Part shown: piece after piece, positions 53,833 to 64,000 of the stretch
How positions within the stretch are numbered: position 1 is the first letter of the stretch
Layout: every line of letters begins with the position of its first letter
NCBI GenBank assembly: GCA_009760855.2
Contig: WPIO01000012.1
Coordinates: forward strand, 5,292,501 to 5,356,500
DNA length: 64,000 nt
From: Cristatella mucedo
Taxonomy: Eukaryota; Bryozoa; Phylactolaemata; Cristatellidae
Reading direction: 5' to 3'
The notes under the pieces: generated by a model
What the model was told of the DNA's origin: nothing
Databases searched by the model: none
The model's input: only the letters and a program-made list of their open reading frames with translations
Translations under genes and position numbers: made by a program

Positions 53833-56190
53833 CATCGCGAAAAGAGGTGAAATTTGAACTTATTTATAGAGAGCCCCAGTATCAAAGAGAAATATATGGA
53901 TATATATATATATTTCATTTGTATAGCACCCTGCATGAACTTTATTTGCCGAAAGCTTCGAGTCCTCGATCTTGGTCGTTGAAAGCAATTACCGAACCTC
54001 TGGGCAAAATCATTCTATGTGATGCACCAGCTGAAATCACGTGCAATGCAGTAGCAATACATATCTCTCTTCGGATTGTTAAGCATTTTGTTGGTACCCG
54101 ATGATAGATTGTGAATATGATTTACATTTACCATCATTGTTTCTACAGATAGGGTTGTCGTGCTAGTGTTGGAAATTCTATCGGTGTAATAAGGAAGAAA
54201 GCCACAGCCCTTGCACTTCGTATAATATTATTCACACAAACATGTGCATCCGTTCAGGCGTACTTTAAATGCTCACCGAACGACCGTTCGGGGTTGATAT
54301 CTATGGTTTTTAGTCTACCACTGTGATGGGACCTACACTGTTTCAGCGATGCCTAGGCGAGACAATCGAGATAAAAGGCGTTCTGCAGTGTATGGATAAA
54401 AATCTGAAATTGGCAGTTCAACTTTGATATCACATAGTTGATTAGCAAGACAAATATTGTCAATGTATGATTGTGTGAAAAATTGTTCAAAACTCCTAAA
54501 GCATGCCTTTCCGAACACTCTGCTCATATGTACTAAAATAACAAGACCTGAAAAAAATAATTTCATAGCTTGTGACTTTGATGATTTTTATTTGCAGTCA
54601 TATACGAATTTTGTAAGAGAATGGAAGCAGCCTGCAAGCATGGTAGCAGCAGCATCAAAAGTAATCGACCATCTTAGTCTTGTACCTGGATAATCATGCA
54701 AAGCAGGCAAGCATACATCTCATTCACTGTGGCAGTAGCCACCTAGATGGCTCTACATTAAATGCACGCTTTGGTTTCGTGAACTTCTGTCATTTTTTCT
54801 GCCATAACAGCTTCAATTACGACAGACACCTCAGTAGTGCCGACTGGTACAAAATTGGTCTGACTCGGAAGTTTGCACTGCCATAGTAGTAAAATTACTG
54901 AAGAATTTGGTATTGTGCTTGGTGTGCTTCCTTTCCAACCTCTAGCGCAGCTTTTATTGCAAAATAGCTTGATTAAGCCATGTAAGATTAATCTCTGCAG
55001 TGTGAATTCATGTCACAGAAAGAGTTTTTGGCGTTGTAGATTCTTAATTTTTTGTTTACTTCTTAATAGGTGTTAGGCATAGCTTAAGGAAGTTAAAAAG
55101 TTACCTTAAAGAAGTTACCTTAAAAAGACAGTTATTGTGCTTACAAGCCTTCTTTATTCTTTAACCTCCTTTCTTAAATTCTACTTATTATAAAAACGTA
55201 TGCTCTGGCCGGCAAATAGGCATTCTTTCATGCAGAGTATTCCTCCATGTGGCATGACACTTATAATGCCTTTAGATAGTTGTCTGACTAACGGTGAACT
55301 CCTCACAACAGCAGAATGCCTTTTTTTATTTGAATGCCTGCAAAGCTAGCAGCTGTTTCTCAATTATGAGCATATTGCTTTTCGAAACACTAGCCACGAT
55401 ACTGCTATAAAGTACTTATGAAATAGCTTACCCCTTCAAAAATGACAGTGTTTTGGCCGTGCAACCCTCACTAGGTCGGGAAGTGGCACAACACGTGCAA
55501 TTTGCAAAGACCTTAATTAGCCATGTGCCAACCATAACAACACAGTACTCGGTATTCTGCATGTAGCCCATACGAAAACACATGTTCGGATAAGCACAAC
55601 AATTACCTGTATATTGCAGCTGATGCAACAAATTACTTCAAGGCAACTGGCTAAGAGGCTTAAAGCAGCTTGCACTCAGCCCTAAGACTCGCCGACCAGC
55701 TGACCGTTGCCTCAAGAGAGGGCTACTTCGGTCTGGACAGTGCCTTATATAATGGCCAAGTCATAAGTCATACCATAATCTCGCTTGTACATAATCATAT
55801 ATCGCTGCTCATAAGCCATGGCTTTTTGCAGTTATTCTTAGTCGGCTCAGTTCTAATTCAGCTGAAAACCTCACAGTTCGGCAGAGCTCATAGTTCGTAA
55901 TCTAGGTTTAGCTGTCAAGCTCATAGGTCATTACCACTGGGCATTACAATGGGCAAACAACATGCAACTAATAAACAAGCACTGAAATGCTCGCATAAAT
56001 GAAGCTTATTGTCTTGTATGCTGTAAATATGCACTTAAGCAGAGTAGAGATCAAAAATCAATCTCAACACCTATTCTTAGAAGCTGATATTCTTTTATCT
56101 GGATAATCATTAAAGCCGAGTTAACACTGCACACAACTTACAACAAAATCGGAGACTCGGAAGGGCTCTTCTTATAAGCCGAGTACTGCT
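53833..56190. other. Unassigned AT-rich sequence
   Basis: No repeat or domain recognised. A possible terminal exon follows a good acceptor near 54597 (TTTTTATTTGCAG), open to a stop at about 54693 (YTNFVREWKQPASMVAAASK). Support is only the acceptor and the open frame. Confidence 0.3.
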
Positions 56191-56251
56191 ATGTCCATTA
56201 TTCTTATATACAGAGTCGACTATAGTTACGATATACATATTTACACAATAT

Positions 56252-56386
56252 GTCATTTGTATAGTGCCCGAAGAGAACTTAATCTCTATTCAGACGCTTC
56301 ACATATGCTTCGGGGTTCGGGCCCACGACCTCAGCCAGACCTTGGTCGGGGGAGCACCTTAATTGCTGGACCAAACCAGCTCGGCG
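56252..56386 (-). repeat. SINE-B, reverse orientation
   Basis: Reversed tail (GTATAGTGCCCGAAGAGAAC, TTAATCTCTATTCAG), then B-box (GGGCCCACGACCTCAGCC) and A-box (GCACCTTAATTGCTGGACCA). Confidence 0.88.
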
Positions 56387-56389
56387 TAT

Positions 56390-56660
56390 TAATGATAATG
56401 CATTTGCATTGCACCTCGAAGAGAACTAAATCTCTTTGTAGATACTTTACGCATCCTGGAAAGTGAGTCAATTTGTGACCAAAAGCTTGCACTGTGGCAG
56501 CATGCATAAACACGTGGAAGTAATTCATACGGACAGAGCAAATAATAATAGAAATAGTTTATAAACTTCTTTTTCAATGTCAAGTCAGAGGATGTTGTAA
56601 TGTCAGCTGGTTATTAGTTCCAGATTTTTTAGGAACCTATGAACTGAAGGCCACGTATCA
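56390..56660 (-). mobile_element. LINE 3' fragment, reverse orientation
   Basis: Reversed stem-loop (CGAAGAGAACTAAATCTC), 3' UTR and the last RT codons, decayed. It lies directly beside the SINE-B and shows how alike the two tails are. Confidence 0.75.
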
Positions 56661-56690
56661 TAAAAAATTGAGACTGGTTTGATGCAAAGC

Positions 56691-56691
<1 letters not shown>

Positions 56692-56722
<31 letters not shown>

Positions 56723-56739
56723 AGTATATATATATATAT

Positions 56740-56773
<34 letters not shown>
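56692..56773. repeat. (TA)n microsatellite
   Basis: Interrupted TA repeat. Confidence 0.95.
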
Positions 56774-56774
<1 letters not shown>

Positions 56775-57204
56775 CTTTGAGTCTGCGGAACAGCCATTGC
56801 TTTGATGTGAATTCTGATTAGAAAGTATTTTAACTAAGTTTTAAATATATCAACTAAGTATTTTAACTTAGTTGATTTAAACGGAATGCAGGGGGTTAAA
56901 ATTGAGTAACTGAACATTTAAGTTGATACACTAATCGATGAGTAGCCAGTTCAGGTTTGTTTCAATATGGTAGGTGGGACATAGAAGACAAAAAGGCACG
57001 GGTGCCGAGTTTTGTGCTAGCTGTAACTTTCCTAGTTCACAGGCAGGCAGGTGTGCCTTTGGACATGCCTGCGAGTCGACTGGGCATATGGCTGGTTGAT
57101 AATGGGAACAGCAGATTGATGAATCAGGAGCTTGGTCGCATGCAGGGTGCACGAGGACTGTCTTTGCACAGGTTGGATTGCTGTGGCGTTTAGGACGTGG
57201 TGCT

Positions 57205-58835
57205 CACCAGACCAAGAGAACTGAAGCAACTACTGCCCAGTGTCCCTTCTACTATTCCTATCTGGTACGGGTACCTACACTGGATGGTACAGGTACCTAC
57301 ACTGGAACGGGTCGTGGTGGACCAGCTGAACTCATATATCGAAACCTCACACCTTGCTAGTAAGTTCCAGTCTGGCTTTAGAGCTAATTACTCCACAGAG
57401 TCAGCATTGCTTAGGGTATTCAACTACCTACTTAGGAATGCCGACATAGGTTGAGTGTTTCTGTTTGTTTCGCTTGATCTTTCAGCAGCTTTTGATACCG
57501 TCGATCACAAAGTTCTTCTAGAGCGCCTCTCATCTCGCCTGGGCATCACTGGCACTGCTCCGTGGTTGTACAGGTCCTATCTCAGTGAGAGACTCCGGAG
57601 TATTGACGTGAATGGACAAAAATCATCTGAGGTACCTCTGAAATATGGGGTTCCTCAGGGCTCCGTGCTAGGTCCGGTTCTTTTCACGGTTTATACTCTC
57701 CCTCTTGCTGATGTGATTGCTAAGCACAATCTAGGCTTTCACTTCTATGTGGATGGCACTCAGTTGTACCTTTCCTTTGATCCCTCCCAGCCTTCGAGCA
57801 CCTCAAATTCTCTCAACTCACTTGCAGCATGCATTGATGACATCTGCACATGGATGGCAGCAAATTTTCTAAAACTAAACGATGATAAAACTAACTTACT
57901 AGTTGTGGGCAAACCCAGTGTGATTCAGAAATTGGAAAGGCTGACAAAATTGGCTCTTCCAGCATATCTCCAGTTGAATCAGCTCGAAATCTAGGTGTCA
58001 TATTCCAAAGCAACCTCTCGTTAGTCGACCATATCAGCTCCACAGTCAAACCTGCCTACTTTCAGCATCCTAACATTGCTAAAATTCGGTCTTGTTTAGA
58101 TAAGGATAACACATCAATGTTGATCCATGCATTCGTGACATCCCGTCTCGACTTCTGCAACTCACTGCTTACTGGTCTACCAGCATGTGCGACCAGGCTA
58201 TTGCAGCTGGTGCAAAACTCTGCATCTAGGCTTGTCTGTCTTGAGCTTCGCAGTTGCCACCTTACACCACTTCTCGCCGACCTGCATTGGCTACCAGTCA
58301 AGCAACAGATTGACTTCAAGGTTTTGTCGCTCACTTTTAGGTCACTTGATTCTTTGGCTCCAGCCTATCTCTCAGATATACCCCCCATTAGGCCAAGCAT
58401 CGTACCACCGGCTTCTCGGAATCCAACAGTCTACCAATACCTCGTAAAAACCTCATATCCTTGGAGACCGTGCATTAAGTTCGTATGCCCCCAAAACCTG
58501 GAACTCACTCCCGGCATGCATCAGAACATCCCCTGACTTCCCGACTACATTTGAAAAGAGCTAAAAAACACACCTATTTAGGACAGCATTTAGTGGGTCC
58601 CTGTTATTCGTTCGTCATCTTCTTATGCGTGCTGACACTGTGCATGCTGCCACTAACCACACTTGCATGCTGACCCTATGCATATTACCCTTAACCATGT
58701 TATTCATTTTGTTTGTTTATCAACCATGATGTTACTCACCATCCGATTGCATTTCCCTTTGCAGCAAATGTAAAGCACCTAGAGAGAGATTGAGTTCTCT
58801 GAGGGCTCTTTATCAAGTGCATTATTTATATTAAA
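57205..58835 (+). mobile_element. LINE (CR1/L2-like), 5'-truncated, with internal duplication and stops
   Basis: Starts at CCAAGAGAACTGAAGCAACT (RT N-terminal region). A short stretch containing GGTACCTACACTGGA is present twice at about 57264-57306. A stop follows NYLLRNADIG at 57453. The frame 57455-57994 carries the RT core with VDGTQLYLSF in place of [11 protein letters not shown], so the catalytic YADD is mutated. The C-terminus is at 58117-58536, the stem-loop at about 58770-58800. Confidence 0.93.
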
Positions 58836-59429
58836 AACAAGCCAGACGATTAAAATGTTTGGCTGAACAAGCACATGGTATATCCAGATTATAAGTGTAT
58901 TAGGCACAAATAATAAAAGTATATACCTGTTATACACATGTACGTACAGTTAATTTGACGTGTAATATTTGAATACCGAAGTGCTGAGGCCAACTAAAGT
59001 GGCAGTCGCACGAAATGTTTTTGCATAAAACGTTACTGCAACCTGCTCTAATCATGGGCAGTACATAAAATATGCTTACTTAACACGTGAGAAAAAAAGT
59101 TTCAATGCAAGCCTATTAACTTGTAGAGGTAACATGAGGTTTTGCTACCTCAATAAGCAATATCCTGTCTTTGCCACTCAAGCATAGAGCAAACTAAGCA
59201 TTCACAAGTTAGTTTACATATCTTTTCTGGGTGTATTGTTCATCGATAGCTTGCATTGATTCCTCACTGATGCCTCATTGATGCCTAATATCTACTGTAC
59301 CAATACATGCTACTATGGTATTCGATCTCGACTCACACTTACTGTCACTAACCATGTGAGGCATTGCCAAGGTTGTCATTTGTTTTGTGGGCTGAATCTA
59401 TACCTTTATTGCCATTCAGATAGAACCTG
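58836..59429. other. Unassigned sequence
   Basis: AT-rich; no repeat match or coding sequence seen. Confidence 0.4.
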
Positions 59430-59600
59430 GGTTTGTATGGCTGACAGAAAGCCACATTTGAAGCATTTTCAAACACATGCATAACTTAGCCCAGCTATCC
59501 ACATTCCTAGGTGTTGCTATTACCTCCCTGTTTGAAACTGCGATGGGTTTTTAATGGTGTGAATTGATAAAAAAAACTAAAGCAAAGATCTCCGGATTCA
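59430..59600. repeat. Duplicated locus, copy 2, part 1
   Basis: Matches 1685-1845 (GAAAGCCACATTT, TATCCACATTCCTAGGTGTT, TAATGGTGTG). Confidence 0.8.
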
Positions 59601-59617
59601 AACACCTTAGTTATTGA

Positions 59618-59735
59618 GTAGCAGAAGCCTTTTAGTTGCTTGTACCGGGCTTTCAGAGATCAGTGAACGATTGCCTGGAACACCACGACCTGGGTCTTGA
59701 AGTTCGAGCACCTTAACCCTGGACTTAGGTGGTAG
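59618..59735 (-). repeat. SINE-A remnant, reverse orientation, only in copy 2
   Basis: TAGCAGAAGCC tail and CACGACCTGGGTCTTGAAGT / GCACCTTAACCCTGGAC head region. It separates two parts of the duplicated locus that are close together in copy 1. Confidence 0.55.
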
Positions 59736-59944
59736 ATAGATAGCCAGTCCTCGAGGTGCATGATGCACAATCTCTTGTACAATATTTGGGATGGCTGCTT
59801 TCCAGGCATGCTGGGTAGAAACCCTCAAAATAGTCTGTTCTTAAAAGCTGGTAGGAGCATATCAAGTCACAGTAAGGATTGAAAAATTAAACTCGTGATA
59901 AGGTACACATAAAATACCAAGCTGCTATATGTAAACATACAACA

Positions 59945-59998
59945 ACCAAATGTATATAGTGGCAGAAGAGCCTCATCCGCTATCAGCCTCGTTTGCTA
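59945..59998 (-). repeat. SINE-A tail fragment, reverse orientation
   Basis: TATATAGTGGCAGAAGAGCC and TCATCCGCTATCAGCC match the SINE-A tail. Confidence 0.6.
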
Positions 59999-60279
59999 TT
60001 TGCTATTAGGGTGCCTGCATAATGAAGGAGATAGTGATCCAATAGGTACTGATGCTTCAACTCTCACTGACTTGCTACAACTATCGCCCCACTGATGGAG
60101 CAACCTTCCTGGGGCTCCTAATCCAGGGCATAGCCCGGGTTATGCCAATTATGATCTTGACCTTGCTTGTTCTTTGAGTTCAAAGCAAGTTGTAGTAAGG
60201 ATTAAGGTGACTTTCCTGCCTGACCGTCCACTTGTATAGTTCACGAAAGCATCGTGGTCCTGCTGGTCTCTCCCTGGTG

Positions 60280-61330
60280 AGTGTGGTGCTTCCTGGGAGA
60301 ACTAAATCTCGGCCTATGCACTTCAAGTATCTTAGGGTGGAAGAATGTCTGTTGCTTATGGATAGCATGCACCATGTCAGCATGCAAAATATCGTTAATG
60401 GCAACGCATCGAGAAAAGTAAATGCTGTGAGGAACAGGTCTGGTTGTAGCTTCTTTTTACATATCGGCAGGTCCGGGATGGCATGGCATCAGTCGGACGT
60501 GAGTTGCAGGCCTTGGGAGCATTCAAACTGCAGGCACGGTTTCCAAACGATTTGAGGCTGGTTTGTGGCATATCTATGCAACATGAGTAAGAAGAGGTGG
60601 TGGTAGGATGTGAAACCTGAGTAGGAAGTATTTCGGATAGGTATGTTATATAATTCATAATATAATTCATTTATATAGCACCCCAAGAGAACTTAATCAC
60701 TATTCAGGCGCTTCACATATGCCTCGGGGCTCGAGCCCACGACCTCAGTCAGACCTTGGTCGGGGCAAGCACCTTAACCGCTAGACCAAATCAGCTCGGA
60801 GAATGAGTGAGTGTAGGTCTTCGAGGAGTGGTGTAGAGTGGAGATTTTGACGTTCATGACAGACGAGCTTAGCTTCTGAATGTTTTCCAAACTGTTTGCA
60901 TGATGTTGCACTTCCAGAAAGACATGCAAGTAGTAAGTCACCGAAGTCTTGACCGGATACCACGCAAGGCCGAGCTTTGCTGTGGTATCCTTAACTAAGC
61001 ATGCCCAAGAGTAGGCCGACTTGACTGTAGAGCAGGAATGATATCTTGTGAAAAATAACTCTGGAGCAGGACATTCAGATATTTGCAAGCCGATGCTACA
61101 ACAGATATGCTATTCGAGACCATTTGAGGGCTAGGCTTTCCTACTTCTGCCTAACATTAGGTTTGACCATAAAAAATAAGTTTGTTTGATCGTGTTGGCG
61201 AGTTGATTGGTGCTCAGTGATGACTTTGCTGTGAATCGGTATTGACAACAAAATCGTCACTTAGTTTCAAATGCTTTTATCAAGCATACAAGCGGAACAA
61301 GCATTGATAACTCCTTAGACTGATTAGCTC
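60280..61330 (-). mobile_element. Old LINE copy, reverse orientation, split by a SINE-B
   Basis: The minus strand shows YLSEILPTQ, SLKSFGNRACSLNAPKACNS and later RT remnants. The SINE-B at 60662-60799 interrupts it. The region 60180-60280 may hold its diverged 3' end. Confidence 0.7.
60662..60799 (-). repeat. SINE-B, reverse orientation
   Basis: ATTTATATAGCACCCCAAGA and GAACTTAATCACTATTCAGG tail, GGGGCTCGAGCCCACGACC B-box, and the CTTAACCGCTAGACCAAATC A-box side. Inserted into an older LINE. Confidence 0.9.
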
Positions 61331-61534
61331 AAAAACCTGAGTGGAAGGTACCTCCAAGATTTGAAGTTTTGATTTGGGTCTTTAAGTGTTATACGACTTT
61401 AGTTTCAATCCCTTTGATTAGACCTCTAGTTTGTGTAGTAGACAGAAGGTCCTGTGTTCTGTTATTGTATTTCTCGAGTTTCTCAGCAACTCATGAAATG
61501 AGATTGGAGAAGTGAGATGAAAGTGCAAGAGAAT

Positions 61535-61960
61535 GCAGTGGTATGCATGAGCAGGCTTGCAGTACTCGTACCATCAGACGTTTTGGAGATGATCAGTGCA
61601 TTCGTTCATTGTGCTGCCAGTAATCCCTGCAGACGATCAGGAGCTCCAGTGATTCGGTTGATACAACTTAATCATCTGCCATCTGCTGACACAATAATAC
61701 TGTAGCACCTGGTTAAAGCCATTGGTGGCTGGCAGGCTGTCTAGTTCTTCGGCTAGTGCAGCTATAAATAGTAAATTGAGATTAGCCGATTCGACAACCT
61801 CATTTATATAGCTAAAGAAGAGGCTACAACCCAGCTAGCAGTGGGCAATAAAGGACTGTCTGCTGCAGGCATCGAACCCACGACCTGGGCGTTGAAGTGC
61901 AACCACCTTTCCCTGTAGACTGACTAGGAAGCTATGCAGAGGCCCAGATGATTGGCAGTG
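61535..61960. repeat. Duplicated locus, copy 2, part 2
   Basis: Matches 1885-2299, including the SINE-A variant at 61799-61935. After GCCCAGATGATTG it continues with GCAGTGGCAGG, where copy 1 has a LINE. Confidence 0.88.
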
Positions 61961-62199
61961 GCAGGGTGGGTCACGGATTGGAGGTGGGAGGAGGGAAGGA
62001 AGGTGAAATATGTGGGTATGGATGCGCTGGATATGCTACAGCTAGGTTTGCACGGTGTATTCCTTCTTGGGCCTGTGTGCTCATGCTCCTGTTCCCATTT
62101 GTGAGAATTTTAACAAAAGTAGTTTGTGAATCCTGAATTTTCTGTGGCTTCCCATACTCATTGCAGCCATGTGCCCAGTAGGCATCGATGAATTTCATT
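61961..62199. other. Unassigned sequence (pre-insertion sequence of the duplicated locus)
   Basis: Not matched in copy 1, where a LINE occupies the place. GT-rich start; no coding feature. Confidence 0.35.
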
Positions 62200-62282
62200 A
62201 GCAGTAAATATAGAGCACCTAGATAGAGATTGAGTTTTCTGAGGGCTCTTTATCAAGTGATTTATTATTACTATTAGTATTC
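62200..62282 (+). mobile_element. LINE 3' tail fragment
   Basis: GCACCTAGATAGAGATTGAG, TTTTCTGAGGGCTC and an ATT tail: only the terminal stem-loop remains. Confidence 0.8.
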
Positions 62283-63067
62283 CTATTACCTGGTGCCTCA
62301 GCAGCCAGTTCCAATGCTTGTCTTGCAGAGCGTGTCTAATGCCACAGTAAGGATGAGTGAGTAATATAATCGCCTTTTCTTTCGAAGCAATTGTGAAAGC
62401 AGAGAGTCCTAGTCGGCATGATTGGTCTTGTTTGGTACAGCTTGGACACGGTCCTTGCTCAGCTTCGTTCATTTACCTTCCCAGTTAACACCGTCTCAAG
62501 TGTTGGTCATATGGACACCGAATTTAGGAGCTGACTGAGAAGAAACTGATGGTGGAAAGTACCTTCCTCAGCCCCCACTTGTGCTTCTTAGCTGCGACTC
62601 CGGCTCACTTGGACGGCTGGTGTGCTGCATCATTCACCCGCACAGGTCGTTTTGCATAGAACCAATGCTGCAGTGCTTGTTTTGCATGCAAGTATAATAA
62701 TTTACTGCAGTGCATCTCATTATCTGGTCCAGAAGTATGGAGAAGCCACTGCATCGTGTGAAGGGGTCCTTACCACTAGAGCAAGGCTTCTTTACGGCTG
62801 CTTTGGGAAAACCAACTTGGCAGAAATCCACCTCCATGTCTAATGGACTCGGTTATTTAATCTTTCTTTTAGAGATTTGCTTGCTTTCACCGTGCTTGAA
62901 ATAATTATTTTTAGCAAGCATAGAAGCAGCATCCCCTTGGCAGAAAACTAAGTTGAAATGACTCCTCGCTTTGAACTGCCAATGCCACGAGACGAGCTGT
63001 GGCTGTTCTTTGTATCATGCAGCTGTGCGAAAGCTATCTTCACCTTACCAGATGTCGTGGGTAAAAT
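62283..63067. other. Unassigned sequence
   Basis: No recognised repeat or coding sequence. Confidence 0.35.
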
Positions 63068-63213
63068 GATTAAAAGAGTAGTTTATATAGCAGCAGAAGA
63101 GCCTTCACGGCTATCACCACCAGTTGCAGTGGTCAATAAAAGATCGCACACTCTAGGACTCGAACCCAAGAATCGGGTCGTGAGGAGCGAGCACCTTACC
63201 CCTGCTTGGCTGG
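63068..63213 (-). repeat. SINE-A, reverse orientation
   Basis: TATATAGCAGCAGAAGAGCC, CACGGCTATCACCACC, GGACTCGAACCCAAGAATCG and a GCACCTTACCCCTGCTTGG head. Confidence 0.82.
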
Positions 63214-63329
63214 GATTTTGCAATATAAACTTGGGCGCAGTGTAAAGCCCGATACAAAGTATGTCAATGCCTTAGTCGCCAGTATTAGCATAGTATTTAA
63301 GTCGTGTTTCTGCTATCTCTTATTCCGGC

Positions 63330-63700
63330 TCGAGCCTGCTTATTATGTGCAACAGCAAGCTTACATTCTCAAAGATATTGTCGTTTCAGCAACTTTTTCT
63401 GAGAGCACAAACATCAATGAAGCGGTTTCCCGTACTAGCCTAATCCATGTATGCCACCAGCTTTGCATATCACGACCACTCTTGCAGTAGAGCTGTCGCG
63501 AATATATATATGTTATTGTATTGCATGTTTGCAATGGGTCAGGTTATTCCATTATCGTGGTGTGGTGGATTAGAGTTGCCACCGCTGCCGTAATCAGTGC
63601 ATCAGTTGATTAGTTCTGTTTCAAGGTAACCTATTAACATCGACTGAGTACAGAGGCAGATTCTGCTTTTTGTAGTGTGAGAGTTTGCGAAGTGGAGAAG
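63330..63700. repeat. Duplicated locus, copy 2, part 3
   Basis: Matches 3445-4000 of copy 1 without the SINE-B that splits copy 1 at 3535-3688. Confidence 0.82.
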
Positions 63701-63701
63701 T

Positions 63702-63836
63702 GTTTGGGTCCAGCAGTTTGGTCCAGAGGTTAAGGTGCTCGCCCCGACCACGGTTTGACTAAAGTCGTGACATCCCGAGGCATATGTGAAGTGCCTGAAT
63801 TGAGATCAGGTTATCTGAGGGCTCTATGCAATTGAT

Positions 63837-63838
<2 letters not shown>
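63702..63838 (+). repeat. SINE-B
   Basis: TGGTCCAGAGGTTAAGGTGC A-box side, GACTAAAGTCGTGACATCCC (damaged B-box), then GCATATGTGAAGTGCCTGAA, TTGAGATCAGGTTATCTGAG and GGCTCTATGC tail. An independent insertion from the one in copy 1. Confidence 0.8.

Positions 63839-63904
<66 letters not shown>
63838..63904. repeat. (TA)n microsatellite
   Basis: Long pure TA repeat at the SINE-B tail. Confidence 0.97.
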
Positions 63905-63909
<5 letters not shown>

Positions 63910-64000
63910 TAAGTGCGGCAAACTCTCAGGAACTTGTTTTCAGGGCGCATTTGAATCAGTAAAGTGTGCCTTACTGCAAAAGCCGTGTGAGGTACCTGTG

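Noticed and set aside
1-64000. CRISPR array, bacterial operon or phage region
   Set aside because: Repeats are microsatellites and retroelements, genes have introns, and there are no regularly spaced short repeats with unique spacers.

Overview
The window looks like animal (metazoan, probably invertebrate) nuclear DNA. Genes are split by GT-AG introns of 0.1-6 kb, microsatellites are abundant, and most of the sequence is non-LTR retrotransposon (LINE) debris, tRNA-derived SINEs, LTR fragments and transposase remnants. There is no operon, Shine-Dalgarno or dense bacterial coding. The sequence does not allow a species call. The reading below is by eye; no search was run.

One real host gene can be rebuilt. 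It is a plus-strand PARP14/PARP10-like mono-ADP-ribosyltransferase gene at about 5.17-37.73 kb. Thirteen proposed exons join with matching splice phases into one frame of 1574 codons plus stop. Domain order is: unrecognised N-terminus, KH-like segments, macro domain 1, an alanine-rich low-complexity linker, macro domain 2, KH-like segment, WWE domain, PARP catalytic domain. The predicted triad is His-Tyr-Ile, as in mono-ADP-ribosylating PARPs. The start exon is the weakest part; exons B, C, D, E, G, J, K, L and M are well supported by domain sequence.

The gene's introns and flanks are full of one LINE family (CR1/L2-like by its RT and 3' end). Its 3' end is a two-tier stem-loop followed by (ATT)n. 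At least fifteen tails or partial copies occur. The best copy (50.94-53.59 kb) keeps part of the endonuclease, the whole reverse transcriptase and a YADD motif, but has a frameshift. A tRNA-derived SINE family (SINE-B here) ends in the same stem-loop, which suggests LINE/SINE partnership. A second tRNA-derived family (SINE-A) has a different tail.

From 41 to 47.5 kb lies a patchwork: a decayed transposase-like gene, an LTR fragment with its downstream leader, and an inverted 896-bp solo LTR that interrupts a LINE copy and is flanked by a GTTC target duplication. A CpG-rich stretch of unknown nature follows.

The window ends (1.69-4.08 kb and 59.4-63.7 kb) are diverged copies of the same locus in the same orientation. 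They differ by LINE and SINE insertions, so the insertion boundaries can be read directly.
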